Assembly (NCBI RefSeq): GCF_030695035.1
Contig: NZ_JAUYTT010000015.1
Location: forward strand, 1 to 64,000
Length of the DNA stretch: 64,000 nucleotides
DNA from: Frigidibacter sp.
Lineage (GTDB): Bacteria; Pseudomonadota; Alphaproteobacteria; Rhodobacterales; Rhodobacteraceae
Reading direction: 5' to 3'
Under the pieces are notes generated by a model that was not told the origin of the DNA, did not search any database, and saw only the letters and a program-made list of their open reading frames with translations. Below are positions 17,355 through 26,536 of the stretch, piece by piece. Numbering within the stretch: the first letter of the stretch is position 1; every line of letters begins with the position of its first letter. The translations under genes were made by a program, and so were the position numbers.

Positions 17355-17969
17355 TCAGGCCGCTTCGTGCAGGGCCGCTGCGTCAGAGGTCTTTGTCCGC
17401 GCCGCCGCCGGGCGGGCCATACAGCGCGCGACCCAGTCGCGGATCAGCGGATCGTCGGGCGTCGCCTCCTGAAACCAGGCATAGGGTGAGTGGCACAGCA
17501 GATCGGCGGCGCTGTAGCTGTCCCCCAGCAGCCACGGGCCCCGTTCCAGCGCGGCGCGCAGCCGGGCCACAACCTCGGGATGGCCGCGAAAGGTGGCATG
17601 CAGATGCGGATGGCTGAGGCCCGCGGCCTGCAGCACCAGCACCGGCTCCATCACGTTTCCATACCAGAACAGCCAGGTCAGGTAGGTGCCATAGCGCGGA
17701 TCGTCGGCCTTGGGGGCCAGCCCCGCCTCGGGGAACAGGGTGGTCAGGTAGAGGATGATCGCGGCGGTTTCGGTGATGAGCGTGCCATCGTGCATGAGGG
17801 CGGGCACCTTGGCTTCGGGATGCGGGTTGGCGGCATCCGGCATGCCGCTGCCATCCATGCGCGGGATGGTGACGGTGTGGATCTTCACCCGGTCCTGCAG
17901 GCCCATCTCGTCAATCAGCGTGACAAGGCGGGAGGAGCGGGACTGGGGCGCGTGGAACAAGGTGAGCAT
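17355..17969 (-). CDS. Glutathione S-transferase family protein
   Basis: A 204-residue GST-fold protein. The N-terminal domain opens MLTLFHAPQSRSSRLVTLIDEMG, with Ser-rich active-site positions, then PEAKVPALMHDG and ITETAAIILYLTTLFP, the glutathione-contact motif. The C-terminal helical domain contains GPWLLGDSYSAADLLCHSPYAWF. GGAGAA precedes the ATG at 17969. It is divergent from a WYL-type regulator with 64 bases between them, so that regulator probably controls it. Confidence 0.85.
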   Translation of the reverse strand: MLTLFHAPQSRSSRLVTLIDEMGLQDRVKIHTVTIPRMDGSGMPDAANPHPEAKVPALMHDGTLITETAAIILYLTTLFPEAGLAPKADDPRYGTYLTWLFWYGNVMEPVLVLQAAGLSHPHLHATFRGHPEVVARLRAALERGPWLLGDSYSAADLLCHSPYAWFQEATPDDPLIRDWVARCMARPAAARTKTSDAAALHEAA

Positions 17970-18011
17970 CTGGGTTCTCCATGGTTGAGGCCCATGGTAT
18001 GGCTGGGTCCT

Positions 18012-18029
18012 CCTGTCAGAACCTGTCAG
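18012..18029. promoter_or_regulatory. Direct repeat CCTGTCAG in the GST-regulator intergenic region
   Basis: CCTGTCAG occurs at 18012-18019 and 18022-18029, a ten-base period or about one helical turn, immediately before the regulator start at 18034. It is a natural candidate for binding by the adjacent WYL regulator, controlling both divergent genes. Confidence 0.45.
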
Positions 18030-18033
18030 CATC

Positions 18034-18726
18034 ATGTCCCGATCCGACCGCCTGTTCCGCCTGCTCGATGCCCTGCGCCGGCTGCCCGCGCCGGTGACGG
18101 GCGCACGGTTGGCCGAGGAGACCGAGGTGTCGCCCCGCACGCTCTACCGCGACATCGCGGCGCTGCGGGCGGGCGGGGCGCTGATCGACGGGGCGGCGGG
18201 GGTTGGCTACAGGCTGACCGAAGACCCGGCTTTGCCGCCGCAGATGTTCACGCGGCTGGAGGTCGAGGCGCTGGTGCTGGGGCTGGCCGAGGTGCGGATG
18301 GCGGGCGATCCGGCGCTGGTGCGGGCGGCGGAACTGGCGCAGGCCAAGATCATCGCCACGCTGCCCGAGCGGGTGCAGCGGCAGGCGCTGCATGCCGTGC
18401 AGCAGATCTACCGCTTCGAGCGGCGGGCGGTGCCGCCGCCGCATCTGGCCCTGATCCGCGAGGCCTGCTGGGAGGAGCGGGCGCTGGACATCCGCTATAC
18501 TGATCGGGAGGGCGGCGTCACCGCCCGTCGTATCCTGCCGCTGTCGGTGGTGTTCCTCGACCGCAGCCTGATGCTGCTGGCCTGGTGCTGCCTGCGCGAG
18601 GATTTCCGGCGTTTTCACATCGGGATGATGGCGGAGGTCACGCCGACCAGTGAGAGCTTCCGCCCGCGCAGGGTGCCGATGCTGCGCGATTTTCACGCGC
18701 AGCTGCGGCAGGGGCCGCGCGTTTAG
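18034..18726 (+). CDS. HTH-WYL transcriptional regulator (YafY family)
   Basis: A 230-residue regulator. The N-terminal helix-turn-helix is [44 protein letters not shown] linker follows, then a WYL-type ligand domain (about 140-220) with [35 protein letters not shown] and [10 protein letters not shown]. The family senses small ligands or nucleic acid. It is divergent from a GST gene, and a CCTGTCAG direct repeat lies between them. Its TAG overlaps the TAA of convergent aroC. Confidence 0.85.
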   Translation: MSRSDRLFRLLDALRRLPAPVTGARLAEETEVSPRTLYRDIAALRAGGALIDGAAGVGYRLTEDPALPPQMFTRLEVEALVLGLAEVRMAGDPALVRAAELAQAKIIATLPERVQRQALHAVQQIYRFERRAVPPPHLALIREACWEERALDIRYTDREGGVTARRILPLSVVFLDRSLMLLAWCCLREDFRRFHIGMMAEVTPTSESFRPRRVPMLRDFHAQLRQGPRV

Positions 18727-19826
18727 CCGATCTGGCCGCGCACTCCGCCGGTCTGGCCGCGGTCGAGCAGCAGGTGGTCGAGCAGCACGCAGGCCATCAT
18801 CGCCTCGCCCACCGGAACGGCGCGGATGCCGACGCAGGGATCGTGGCGGCCCTTGGTGATGAGGTCGGTTTCCTTGCCCTCCACCGTGATCGTGCGGCGG
18901 GGGGTGAGGATCGAGGAGGTCGGCTTGACGGCGAAGCGCACCACGACCTCCTGCCCGGTGGAGATGCCGCCAAGGATGCCGCCGGCGTGGTTCGACAGGA
19001 ACAGCGGCTTGCCATCGTTGCCCATGCGGATCTCGTCGGCGTTATCCACGCCGGTCAGCATCGCGGCGGCCATGCCGTCGCCGATCTCGACTCCCTTGAC
19101 CGCGTTGATCGACATCATCGCGGCGGCAAGGTCGGTATCCAGCTTGCCATAGACCGGGGCGCCAAGACCGGCGGGAACGCCGCTGGCCACCACCTCGATG
19201 ATGGCGCCGACGGAGTTGCCGGATTTGCGCAGCCCGTCGAGATAGGTGGCCCATTCGGTCGCCGCCTGCGCGTCGGGCACCCAGAACGGGTTCTGCGCGA
19301 TCTGGGTGGCGTCGAACCGGGCGCGGTCGATCCGGTGCGGGCCGATCTGCACCATGTAGCCGGTGATCGCCAGATCCGGCACAAGCGCTGCCAGTGCCGC
19401 GCGCGCCACGCCGCCCGCCGCCACCCGCGCCGCGGTTTCCCGCGCGCTGGAGCGGCCGCCGCCGCGATAGTCGCGCAGCCCGTATTTCTGGTGATAGGTG
19501 ATGTCGGCATGGCCGGGGCGGAAGGCCTGCGCGATCTCGCCATAATCCTTGGACCGCTGGTCGGTATTCTCGATCATCAGCTGGATCGGGGTGCCGGTGG
19601 TCAGCCCGTTGAAGACGCCCGACAGGATGCGCACCTGATCGGGCTCCTGCCGCTGGGTGGTGTACTTGTTCTGGCCGGGTTTGCGCCGGTCGAGCCAGTG
19701 TTGGAGCATGCCTTCATCAATCGCCACGCCGGGGGGGCAGCCATCGACCGTGGCGCCAAGTGCGGGCCCGTGGCTTTCGCCCCAGGTGGTGACGCGGAAC
19801 AGGTGGCCGAAGGTGTTGAGGCTCAT
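18723..19826 (-). CDS. aroC: Chorismate synthase
   Basis: Converts 5-enolpyruvylshikimate 3-phosphate to chorismate using reduced FMN, the last shikimate-pathway step. The 367-residue protein begins [33 protein letters not shown]. It has [36 protein letters not shown] and the C-terminal [15 protein letters not shown] and [17 protein letters not shown], all family hallmarks. AGGGAG precedes ATG 19826. Upstream, in the opposite direction, is the thiamine transporter operon. Confidence 0.96.
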   Translation of the reverse strand: MSLNTFGHLFRVTTWGESHGPALGATVDGCPPGVAIDEGMLQHWLDRRKPGQNKYTTQRQEPDQVRILSGVFNGLTTGTPIQLMIENTDQRSKDYGEIAQAFRPGHADITYHQKYGLRDYRGGGRSSARETAARVAAGGVARAALAALVPDLAITGYMVQIGPHRIDRARFDATQIAQNPFWVPDAQAATEWATYLDGLRKSGNSVGAIIEVVASGVPAGLGAPVYGKLDTDLAAAMMSINAVKGVEIGDGMAAAMLTGVDNADEIRMGNDGKPLFLSNHAGGILGGISTGQEVVVRFAVKPTSSILTPRRTITVEGKETDLITKGRHDPCVGIRAVPVGEAMMACVLLDHLLLDRGQTGGVRGQIG

Positions 19827-19888
19827 GATGCGGGCTCCCTTTGCCCGGGGCATAGCGGGGCGGGGGAATCGGCTCAAGACATTTCGGC

Positions 19889-19916
19889 TTGCGCGGCGGG
19901 CGGGCGTGGCTATGGT
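19889..19916 (+). promoter_or_regulatory. Probable promoter of the thiamine transporter operon
   Basis: TTGCGC (19889-19894) and TATGGT (19911-19916) are 16 bases apart. The -10 ends five bases before the first stem of the TPP aptamer, so the transcript would begin at the riboswitch itself. Confidence 0.45.
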
Positions 19917-19921
19917 TGCCC

Positions 19922-20009
19922 CCACCTCGGGGTGCCCTGCGTGCAGGGCTGAGATGCGCAAGCGAACCCGTCGAACCTGAACCGGTTAAGACCGGCGGAG
20001 GGAAGGTGG
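19922..20009 (+). ncRNA. TPP riboswitch (THI element)
   Basis: All conserved blocks of the thiamine pyrophosphate aptamer are visible. CCACCT (19922-19927) closes P1 with AGGTGG (20004-20009). TCGGGGTGCC and GGGCTGAGAT lead into the pyrimidine-sensor arm. ACCCGTCGAACCTGA and the CCGGTT...ACCGGCG hairpin with GAGGGAA form the pyrophosphate-sensor arm. The thiB start lies 50 bases further on with GGAGG at 20050-20054. ATGTC (20015-20019) can pair with GACAT at the start codon, so translational control is likely. Confidence 0.95.
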
Positions 20010-20059
20010 ATGATATGTCTCCTGTCCTTGCTCCGCCCGCCTGGCCCTTGGAGGATGAC

Positions 20060-21058
20060 ATGAGACATTTTCTGATTGCCGCGGGTATCCTTTCGGCCAG
20101 CCTCGCGGCTGCCGATGATGCCCCCGCAACGACCAAACCCGTGCTTGTTGTGTACGCCCCTGACTACTTCGGCTCCGAATGGGGCCCCGGCCCGCAGATC
20201 GAGGCGGATTTCGAGGCGATCTGCGCGTGCGATCTGCAGTTTTCCACCGGCGATGTGCTGGGACGGCTGATGATCGAGGGCGCCGCGACCGAGGCGGATG
20301 CGATCATCGGGCTGAACACCGATGCCACCGCACGCGCCCGGGCAACGGGCCTGTTCGTGCCGCATGGGCAGGACACGTCGGACCTGACGATGCCGGTGGC
20401 GTGGCAGGACGAGGTGTTCCTGCCCTTCAACTGGGGCGAGACGGCCTTCGTCTATGACGAGAGCCGCCTGCCCAACCCGCCCGCCAGTTTCGAGGCGCTG
20501 CTCGATGCGCCCGAAAGCCTGAAGATCGTGATCCAGGACCCGCGCAGTTCCGGCTCCGGCCTCGCGCTGCTGCTGTGGGTGAAGGCGGTCTATGGCGATG
20601 AGGCGCCCGAGGTTTGGGCGCGTCTGAAGCCGAAGATCCTGACCGTGACCAAGGGCTGGTCGGAAAGCTATGGCATGTTCACCGCCGGTGAGGCGGATAT
20701 GGTGATGTCCTACACCACCTCGCCCGCCTATCACCTGATCGCGGAAGAGGACGCCACCAAGAAGGCCGCGATCTTCCCCGAGGGGCATTACTTCATGGTC
20801 GAGCTGGCGGCGCAGCTGGCGGGCAGCGATCAGCCCGAACTGGCGCAAGCGTTCATGGATTTCATCCTGTCGGACACGTTCCAGTCGAAGATTGCCACCG
20901 GGAACTGGTCCTACCCCGCGAGGCTTGACCCTGCGCGGCTGCCCGAAGGGTTTGCGGCGCTGCCGCGGCCCGGGAAGACGCTGTTCTACACGGAAACCGA
21001 GGCCGAGGCGCTGCGCGCGCCAGCCCTCGCCGAATGGCTGGAGGTGATGAGCCAATGA
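20060..21058 (+). CDS. thiB: Thiamine ABC transporter substrate-binding protein (first copy)
   Basis: A periplasmic binding protein of 332 residues with a signal peptide (MRHFLIAAGILSASLAAADD). LVVYAPDYFGSEWGPGPQIEADFEA, GWSESYGMFTAGEADMVMSYTTSPAYHLIAEED and TGNWSYPA are typical of ThiB. GGAGG at 20050-20054 precedes ATG 20060. It is first behind a TPP riboswitch and overlaps the next gene by ATGA. The neighbouring thiB is a clear paralogue, so the substrate-binding component is duplicated. Confidence 0.92.
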   Translation: MRHFLIAAGILSASLAAADDAPATTKPVLVVYAPDYFGSEWGPGPQIEADFEAICACDLQFSTGDVLGRLMIEGAATEADAIIGLNTDATARARATGLFVPHGQDTSDLTMPVAWQDEVFLPFNWGETAFVYDESRLPNPPASFEALLDAPESLKIVIQDPRSSGSGLALLLWVKAVYGDEAPEVWARLKPKILTVTKGWSESYGMFTAGEADMVMSYTTSPAYHLIAEEDATKKAAIFPEGHYFMVELAAQLAGSDQPELAQAFMDFILSDTFQSKIATGNWSYPARLDPARLPEGFAALPRPGKTLFYTETEAEALRAPALAEWLEVMSQ

Positions 21059-22041
21059 AACGTTCCCTGATCGCATTGGCGCTTGTCGCCACCCCCGTCG
21101 CCGCGCAGGACCGCCCGGTGCTGACCGTCTACACCTATGACAGCTTCACCGCCGAATGGGGCCCGGGCCCGCAGGTGGAGACCGCCTTCGAGGCGATCTG
21201 CGAGTGCGACCTGCGCCTCATCGCCGCCGGCGATGGTGCGGAACTGCTCTCGCGCCTGCGGCTGGAGGGGGAGCAGACCGAAGCCGATATCGTGCTGGGG
21301 TTGGATACCAACCTGACGGCGGCTGCGGCGGAAACCGGGCTCTTCACCAACCATGCGCTTGGTGAGCGGGATTATGACCTGCCGGTGATCTGGGACGATC
21401 CGATGTTCGTGCCCTATGACTGGGGCTATTTCGCCTTCGTCTATGACAAGACCCGCCTGCCGGAGCCGCCTGCGAGTTTCGAGGCGCTGGCGGCGAGCGA
21501 CATCAGCATCGTCATCCAGGACCCCCGCGCCTCTACCCCCGGCCTCGGGCTGTTGCTGTGGGTGAAGGCTGCCTACCCGGACCGTGCGGGCGAGATCTGG
21601 GAGGCGCTGGCCGACAATATCCTGACCGTCACCCCCGGCTGGACCGAGGCCTATGCGCTGTTCATCGAGGGCGAGGCGGATATGGTGCTGTCCTACACCA
21701 CCTCACCCGCCTATCACCTGATCGCGGAGGGCGATGACAGCAAGGCCGCCGCCTCCTTCACCGAAGGCCATTACCTGCAGGTGGAGGTCGCGGCCCGGCT
21801 TGCCTCGACCGATGAGCCGGATCTGGCGGACCGCTTCCTGGCCTTCATGGTCAGCGAGGAGTTCCAGAAGGTGATTCCCGAAACCAACTGGATGTATCCG
21901 GCGGTAACGCCGCCCGGCGGGCTGCCCGCAGGGTTCGACACCCTGATCACGCCGGAACGGGCGCTGATCTACCCGGCGGGCGAGGCGGCGCTGATCCGGG
22001 GTGAGGCGCTGGCCGAATGGCAGACCGCGCTGTCGCGCTGA
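21055..22041 (+). CDS. thiB: Thiamine ABC transporter substrate-binding protein (second copy)
   Basis: A 328-residue periplasmic binding protein with signal peptide MKRSLIALALVATPVAA. It aligns along its length with the preceding protein: EWGPGPQ near the N-terminus, LPEPPASFEAL, IVIQDPRAS, EADMVLSYTTSPAYHLIAEGDD and ETNWMYPA. The two copies diverge elsewhere, so the duplication is old. This copy has an extra insert around residues 50-60. ATGA couples it to the first copy, and thiP starts inside its 3' end. It may bind a different form, such as the phosphate or a pyrimidine precursor. Confidence 0.9.
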   Translation: MKRSLIALALVATPVAAQDRPVLTVYTYDSFTAEWGPGPQVETAFEAICECDLRLIAAGDGAELLSRLRLEGEQTEADIVLGLDTNLTAAAAETGLFTNHALGERDYDLPVIWDDPMFVPYDWGYFAFVYDKTRLPEPPASFEALAASDISIVIQDPRASTPGLGLLLWVKAAYPDRAGEIWEALADNILTVTPGWTEAYALFIEGEADMVLSYTTSPAYHLIAEGDDSKAAASFTEGHYLQVEVAARLASTDEPDLADRFLAFMVSEEFQKVIPETNWMYPAVTPPGGLPAGFDTLITPERALIYPAGEAALIRGEALAEWQTALSR

Positions 22042-23585
22042 GCGGGCGTTTTGGCACGGCGCTTGGCCTCGCGGTGGCGGGGCTGGTGCTGTGCCTGACG
22101 CTGGGAACGCTGGCAGCCGTCGCCTGGCGGGCCGAGGCGGCAAGCGGGCTTGGCCCGGCCGATTGGGCGGCGGTGCGCTTTACCCTGTTGCAGGCGGCGC
22201 TGTCGGCGACGATTTCCGTGGTGCTGGCGGTGCCGGTGGCGCGGGCCTTTGCGCGGCGGCGGTTCCGGGGGCGCAGCGTGCTGATTGCGCTGCTGGGGGC
22301 GCCGTTCATCCTGCCGGTGATCGTGGCGGTGCTGGGGCTGCTGGCGGTGTTCGGCAGGTCGGGCCTGCTGAATGACGCCCTGCGCGCGGTGGGGCTGCCC
22401 GAGGTCAGCATCTACGGGTTGCAGGGCGTGCTGGTGGCGCATGTGTTCTTCAACCTGCCGCTGGCGACGCGGCTGATCCTGCAAGGCTGGGCGGCGATCC
22501 CGGCGGAACGCTTTCGGCTGGCGGCGAGCCTTGGGCTTGGCGCGGGCGAGGTGGGCCGGTTCCTGGAGCGCCCGATGCTGCGCGCTGTGCTGCCGGGGGC
22601 CTGGGTGGCGGTGTTCGTGGTGTGCCTGACCAGCTTTGCCGTGGCGCTGACGCTGGGCGGCGGGCCGGCCGCGACCACGGTGGAGCTGGCGATCTATCAG
22701 GCCTTCCGCTTCGACTTCGACCTGTCGCGCGCGGCGCTGCTGGCGGCGGTGCAGTTCGCGCTGTGCCTTGCCGCGGGCGGGTTGGCGGCCCGGGTGGCGC
22801 GCCCGGCGGGGTTCGGCGCGGGGTTGGACCGGCCGGCGGATCGCTGGGACGGAGCCAGCGGCTGGCTGAAGGCTCAGGACGTGGGGGTGATCGCGCTGGT
22901 GTCGGTCTTCCTGCTGCTGCCGCTGGCGCTGGTGCTGCTGCGCGGGGTGCCGCAGGTGGGGGCGCTGCCGGGGTCCGTCTGGGCGGCGGCGGTGCGGTCG
23001 GTTGCGGTGGCGCTGGCCTCCACCGCGCTGTGCGTGGCCCTGGCACTGCCGCTCGCCATCGCGGCCACCGGGCGCGGCGGGCGGTGGATCGAGGCGGCGG
23101 GGATGCTGGGCCTTGCCACCTCGTCACTGGTGCTGGGAACGGGCCTGTTCCTGCTGCTGCGCCCCTGGGTGCGGCCCGGCGATCTGGCGCTGCCGGTGAC
23201 GGTGCTGGTCAATGCGGTGATGGCCCTCCCCTTCGTGCTGCGCGCCCTGCTGCCGGCGCTGCGCGATCTGCAGGCGGGCTATGGGCGGCTGTCTGCCTCG
23301 CTGGGGCTGCAGGGCTTCGCGCGGCTGCGGCTGCTGACCCTGCCGCGGCTGCGCGCGCCGCTGGGGTTCGGCGCGGGGCTGGCGGCGGCGCTGTCGATGG
23401 GCGATCTGGGGGTGATCGCGCTTTTTGCCGATCAGGGGACCGAGACGCTGCCCTTGCAGCTCTACCGGCTGATGGGCGCCTACCGGATGGACGATGCGGC
23501 CGGGGCGGCAGTGCTGCTGCTGGGGCTGAGCCTCGGGCTGTTCTGGGTGTTTGACAGGGGAGGGCGCGGCCATGCTGGTCTTTGA
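22017..23585 (+). CDS. thiP: Thiamine ABC transporter permease ThiP
   Basis: A 522-residue fused permease with two binding-protein-dependent transport domains and about 12 membrane segments. The first EAA-like loop (AIPAERFRLAASLGLGAGEVGRFLERPMLR) lies near residue 170. The second (LRDLQAGYGRLSASLGLQGFARLRLLTLPRLR) lies near residue 430. The duplicated single-chain layout is normal for ThiP. The start at 22017 overlaps the second thiB by 25 bases. With ThiB and ThiQ it imports thiamine or its phosphates. Confidence 0.92.
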   Translation: MADRAVALSGRFGTALGLAVAGLVLCLTLGTLAAVAWRAEAASGLGPADWAAVRFTLLQAALSATISVVLAVPVARAFARRRFRGRSVLIALLGAPFILPVIVAVLGLLAVFGRSGLLNDALRAVGLPEVSIYGLQGVLVAHVFFNLPLATRLILQGWAAIPAERFRLAASLGLGAGEVGRFLERPMLRAVLPGAWVAVFVVCLTSFAVALTLGGGPAATTVELAIYQAFRFDFDLSRAALLAAVQFALCLAAGGLAARVARPAGFGAGLDRPADRWDGASGWLKAQDVGVIALVSVFLLLPLALVLLRGVPQVGALPGSVWAAAVRSVAVALASTALCVALALPLAIAATGRGGRWIEAAGMLGLATSSLVLGTGLFLLLRPWVRPGDLALPVTVLVNAVMALPFVLRALLPALRDLQAGYGRLSASLGLQGFARLRLLTLPRLRAPLGFGAGLAAALSMGDLGVIALFADQGTETLPLQLYRLMGAYRMDDAAGAAVLLLGLSLGLFWVFDRGGRGHAGL

Positions 23586-24267
23586 ACGCGCGCGGATCGT
23601 GCAGGGTGATTTCTCGATGGCGGCCGATTTCGCGGTGCCGGAGGGCGCGCGGGTGGCGGTGATTGGGCCATCCGGCGCGGGGAAATCGACCTTGCTGGCG
23701 GCGGTGGCGGGGTTCATCCCGCTGACCGAGGGGCGCATCCTCTGGGAGGGGCAGAATCTGGCACCGCTGGCTCCGGGGGCGCGGCCGCTGTCGATCCTGT
23801 TTCAGGACCAGAACCTGTTCCCGCATCTGACGGTGCTGCAGAATGTCGGCCTTGGCCTTCGCCCCGATCTGCGGCTGGACCGCGAACAGCAGGCCCAGGT
23901 TGCGGCAGCGCTGGAGCGGGTGGGGCTCGATGGCCTCGGCGCGCGCCGCCCCGCCCAGCTGTCGGGCGGCCAGCAGGGCCGCGTGGCACTGGCGCGGGCC
24001 CTGCTGCGCGCCCGGCCCCTGCTGCTGCTGGACGAGCCCTTCGCGGCGCTTGGGCCCGCGCTGAAGGCCGAGATGCTGGACCTCGTGGCCGAGATCGCCG
24101 CCGAAACCGCCTCCACAGTGCTGATGGTCAGCCACGAGCCCGCCGATGCCCGCCGCTTCGCGCCGCTGTCGGTGCTGGTGGCGGACGGGCGGGCGGAGCC
24201 GCCTTTGCCGACCGGCGCGCTGCTGGACAATCCGCCGCCCGCCCTCGCCGCCTATCTCGGCCAATGA
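23572..24267 (+). CDS. thiQ: Thiamine ABC transporter ATP-binding protein ThiQ
   Basis: A 231-residue ABC ATPase. Walker A is GPSGAGKST, the Q-loop lies in SILFQDQNLFPHLTV, the signature is LSGGQQGRVALARAL, Walker B is PLLLLDEPFAALGP and the H-loop is MVSHEPAD. GGGGAGGG at 23556-23563 precedes ATG 23572, which overlaps thiP by 14 bases. It energises ThiP. A strong terminator follows directly. Confidence 0.93.
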   Translation: MLVFERARIVQGDFSMAADFAVPEGARVAVIGPSGAGKSTLLAAVAGFIPLTEGRILWEGQNLAPLAPGARPLSILFQDQNLFPHLTVLQNVGLGLRPDLRLDREQQAQVAAALERVGLDGLGARRPAQLSGGQQGRVALARALLRARPLLLLDEPFAALGPALKAEMLDLVAEIAAETASTVLMVSHEPADARRFAPLSVLVADGRAEPPLPTGALLDNPPPALAAYLGQ

Positions 24268-24300
24268 AAAGCCGCCCGGCGGCATCCCGCGGGCGGCTTT
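24268..24300. terminator. Strong terminator between thiQ and petC
   Basis: AAAGCCGCCCG (24268-24278) and CGGGCGGCTTT (24290-24300) form a perfect 11-pair stem with an 11-base loop. The flanking A and T runs are part of the stem, so it can end transcripts from both sides, the thi operon and the convergent pet operon. Confidence 0.85.
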
Positions 24301-24311
24301 CCCATTCTTGC

Positions 24312-24350
24312 TGGCCTAAATGTCCCGGGGGTCCGAGGGCAGCGCCCCCG
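24312..24350. repeat. Dispersed palindromic element, copy 3 (divergent, inverted)
   Basis: On the minus strand a GGGGGCGCTGCCCTCGG arm is followed by ACCCCCGGGACATTTAGGCC, matching the ACCCCCGRRGGATATTTGG core of the other copies with a few changes. It lies between the thiQ terminator and the end of petC. Confidence 0.5.
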
Positions 24351-24366
24351 GCCTCTCCCCCGGCGA

Positions 24367-25170
24367 TCAGGCCAGTTTCTTGCCCTTGACGTTTGCCCAG
24401 ATGCGCTTGTTCGTCAGGTACAGCAGCACCGACAGCAGACCCAGGAACAGCACGGCGACGAAGCCGACCTGCTTGCGCGCCATCATCTTCGGCTCCGCCG
24501 TCCACATCAGGAAGGCGGCCAGATCCTCGGCCATGTGATGCGCGGTCGCCTCATGCCCGTCGGCGTAGGTCACCAGATCGTCCGACAGCGGCGGCGGCAT
24601 CGAGATCCAGCCACCCGGGAAGGCGGTGTTCTCGTAGAACAGGGTGCCGGCTTCCTCTTTTTCGTTGCCGGTATAGCCGGTGAGGACCGCGACGATGTAT
24701 TCCGGGCCGCCGATGCCGTTCAGCAGCTGGCTGATCCCGGTGCCATAGGGCCCGTGGAACCCGGCGCGGGCCTTGGCCATCAGCGACAGGTCCGGGCCCA
24801 TGCCCATGCCGGTGACGGTGGGGAAGTGGTCCGTCGGCTTGCGCGGGCGGGTGTCGTCCAGCTCGGCATCGAAGATGTCGAACTGTTCGGCATAGGCGCG
24901 GACCTGATCTTCGGGCAGGTTGGGCCCGCCCTCATCGGCCAGCGACCGGATCGGCACGAACTTCATCCCGTGGCAGGCAGAGCAGACCTCGGTATAGACC
25001 TGAAGGCCGCGCTGCAGCTGGAACTCGTCGAAAGTGCCGAACGGCCCCTCGAAGCTGAACGAGGTGTCTTCCATATGGCCTTCGGCGCCGGCGGCAAGGG
25101 CCGCGCCGCCGAACAAGGTGCCCGAGAGCGCCAGGGCCGAGAGGGCGGAGAGTGCGAGTTTCCTCATCAT
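24367..25170 (-). CDS. petC: Cytochrome c1 of the bc1 complex
   Basis: The membrane-anchored c-type cytochrome subunit that passes electrons from the Rieske centre to soluble or membrane cytochrome c. The 267-residue precursor has a Sec signal cleaved near ALA26. The heme motif is CSACH (residues 63-67), and the Met-ligand region lies in the C-terminal half ([14 protein letters not shown] nearby). A single C-terminal anchor is [18 protein letters not shown]. It starts at the first of two adjacent ATGs with AAAGGA upstream. It is last in petABC, 17 bases after petB. Confidence 0.95.
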   Translation of the reverse strand: MMRKLALSALSALALSGTLFGGAALAAGAEGHMEDTSFSFEGPFGTFDEFQLQRGLQVYTEVCSACHGMKFVPIRSLADEGGPNLPEDQVRAYAEQFDIFDAELDDTRPRKPTDHFPTVTGMGMGPDLSLMAKARAGFHGPYGTGISQLLNGIGGPEYIVAVLTGYTGNEKEEAGTLFYENTAFPGGWISMPPPLSDDLVTYADGHEATAHHMAEDLAAFLMWTAEPKMMARKQVGFVAVLFLGLLSVLLYLTNKRIWANVKGKKLA

Positions 25171-25187
25171 CTTGGCTGTCCTTTCCC

Positions 25188-26525
25188 TCATTCGGCCGCG
25201 ACGGTCTTGGTGCCGCCGGTGTTCGGAGAGTAGTGGGCGTTGAAGTCTTCCTCGATCGTCGCGGGCGGCGTCAGCGGCTTTTCGATCACCCCCAGCAGTG
25301 GCAGAAGCACGAGGAAATAGGCGAACCAGTAGGTCGAGCCGATCAGCGAGATCCAGGGATAGATCCCCTCGGTCGGCATCGAGCCGACCCAGGTCAGCAC
25401 CACGAAGTCGATCACCAGCAGCGCGAACCACCACTTGAACATCGGGCGATAGCGGCCCGAACGCACCGAGGAGGTATCGAGCCAGGGCGCCAGCGCCATG
25501 ACCGCGATGGCCCCGAACATCGCCACCACGCCGAAGAACTTGGCGTCGACGATGCCGAAGGTGACGAACTGCACCAGCTGCACCAGCCAGACATCGGCGG
25601 TGAAGGCGCGCAGGATCGCGTAGAAGGGCAGGAAGTACCATTCAGGCACGATATGCGCCGGGGTCGAGAGCGGGTTCGCCTCGATGTAGTTGTCGGGGTG
25701 GCCGAGGTAGTTGGGCATGAAGCCGACGATGGCGAAGAAGACCATCAGGATCACGGCCAGCGCGAAGAGATCCTTCATCACGAAGTAGGGCCAGAACGGA
25801 ACCGTGTCCTTCTCGGCTTCGGCCTTCGAGGTGCGGCGCACGTCAACCCCGGTCGGGTTGTTGTTGCCGGTGGTGTGGAAGGCCCAGATGTGGACGGCGA
25901 CCAGCGCCGCGATCACGAAGGGCAGCAGGTAATGCAGCGAGAAGAAACGGTTGAGCGTGGCGTTGTCGACCGCCGGGCCACCCAGCAGCCAGGTTTGCAG
26001 CGGCTCGCCGATGCCCGGGATGGCGCCGAAGAGGCCGGTGATGACGGTAGCGCCCCAGAAGGACATCTGGCCCCAGGGCAGAACGTAGCCGAGGAAACCG
26101 GTCGCCATCATCAGCAGGTAGATGATCATGCCGATGATCCACGTCACCTCGCGCGGGGCCTTGTAGCTGCCGTAGAACAGGCCACGGAAGATGTGCAGGT
26201 AGACGGCGATGAAGAACAGCGAGGCGCCGTTGGCATGGATGTAGCGCAGCATGTAGCCGCCGTTCACGTCGCGCATGATATGCTCGACCGAGGCGAAGGC
26301 CATGTTCACATGCGGGGTGTAGTGCATCACCAGCACGATGCCGGTCACGATCTGCAGGACGAGGCAGAAGGTCAGCACGATGCCCCAGATCCACATCCAG
26401 TTCAGGTTCTTGGGCGTGGGGATCATGATGGTGTCATAGAGCAGCCCGACGATCGGCAGGCGCTTGTGAAGCCATTTCTCGGGGCCCGACTTGGGCTCGT
26501 AGTGGTCGTGCGGGATACCAGCCAT
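25188..26525 (-). CDS. petB: Cytochrome b of the bc1 complex
   Basis: The diheme membrane subunit with the quinol oxidation and reduction sites. The 445-residue protein has eight helices. [26 protein letters not shown] and [23 protein letters not shown] carry the four heme-ligating His. [18 protein letters not shown] and the Qo-site PEWY motif ([13 protein letters not shown]) are intact. GAGGAGC precedes ATG 26525. It lies between petA and petC; their products act together in respiration. Confidence 0.96.
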   Translation of the reverse strand: MAGIPHDHYEPKSGPEKWLHKRLPIVGLLYDTIMIPTPKNLNWMWIWGIVLTFCLVLQIVTGIVLVMHYTPHVNMAFASVEHIMRDVNGGYMLRYIHANGASLFFIAVYLHIFRGLFYGSYKAPREVTWIIGMIIYLLMMATGFLGYVLPWGQMSFWGATVITGLFGAIPGIGEPLQTWLLGGPAVDNATLNRFFSLHYLLPFVIAALVAVHIWAFHTTGNNNPTGVDVRRTSKAEAEKDTVPFWPYFVMKDLFALAVILMVFFAIVGFMPNYLGHPDNYIEANPLSTPAHIVPEWYFLPFYAILRAFTADVWLVQLVQFVTFGIVDAKFFGVVAMFGAIAVMALAPWLDTSSVRSGRYRPMFKWWFALLVIDFVVLTWVGSMPTEGIYPWISLIGSTYWFAYFLVLLPLLGVIEKPLTPPATIEEDFNAHYSPNTGGTKTVAAE

Positions 26526-26536
26526 AGGTGCGCTCC

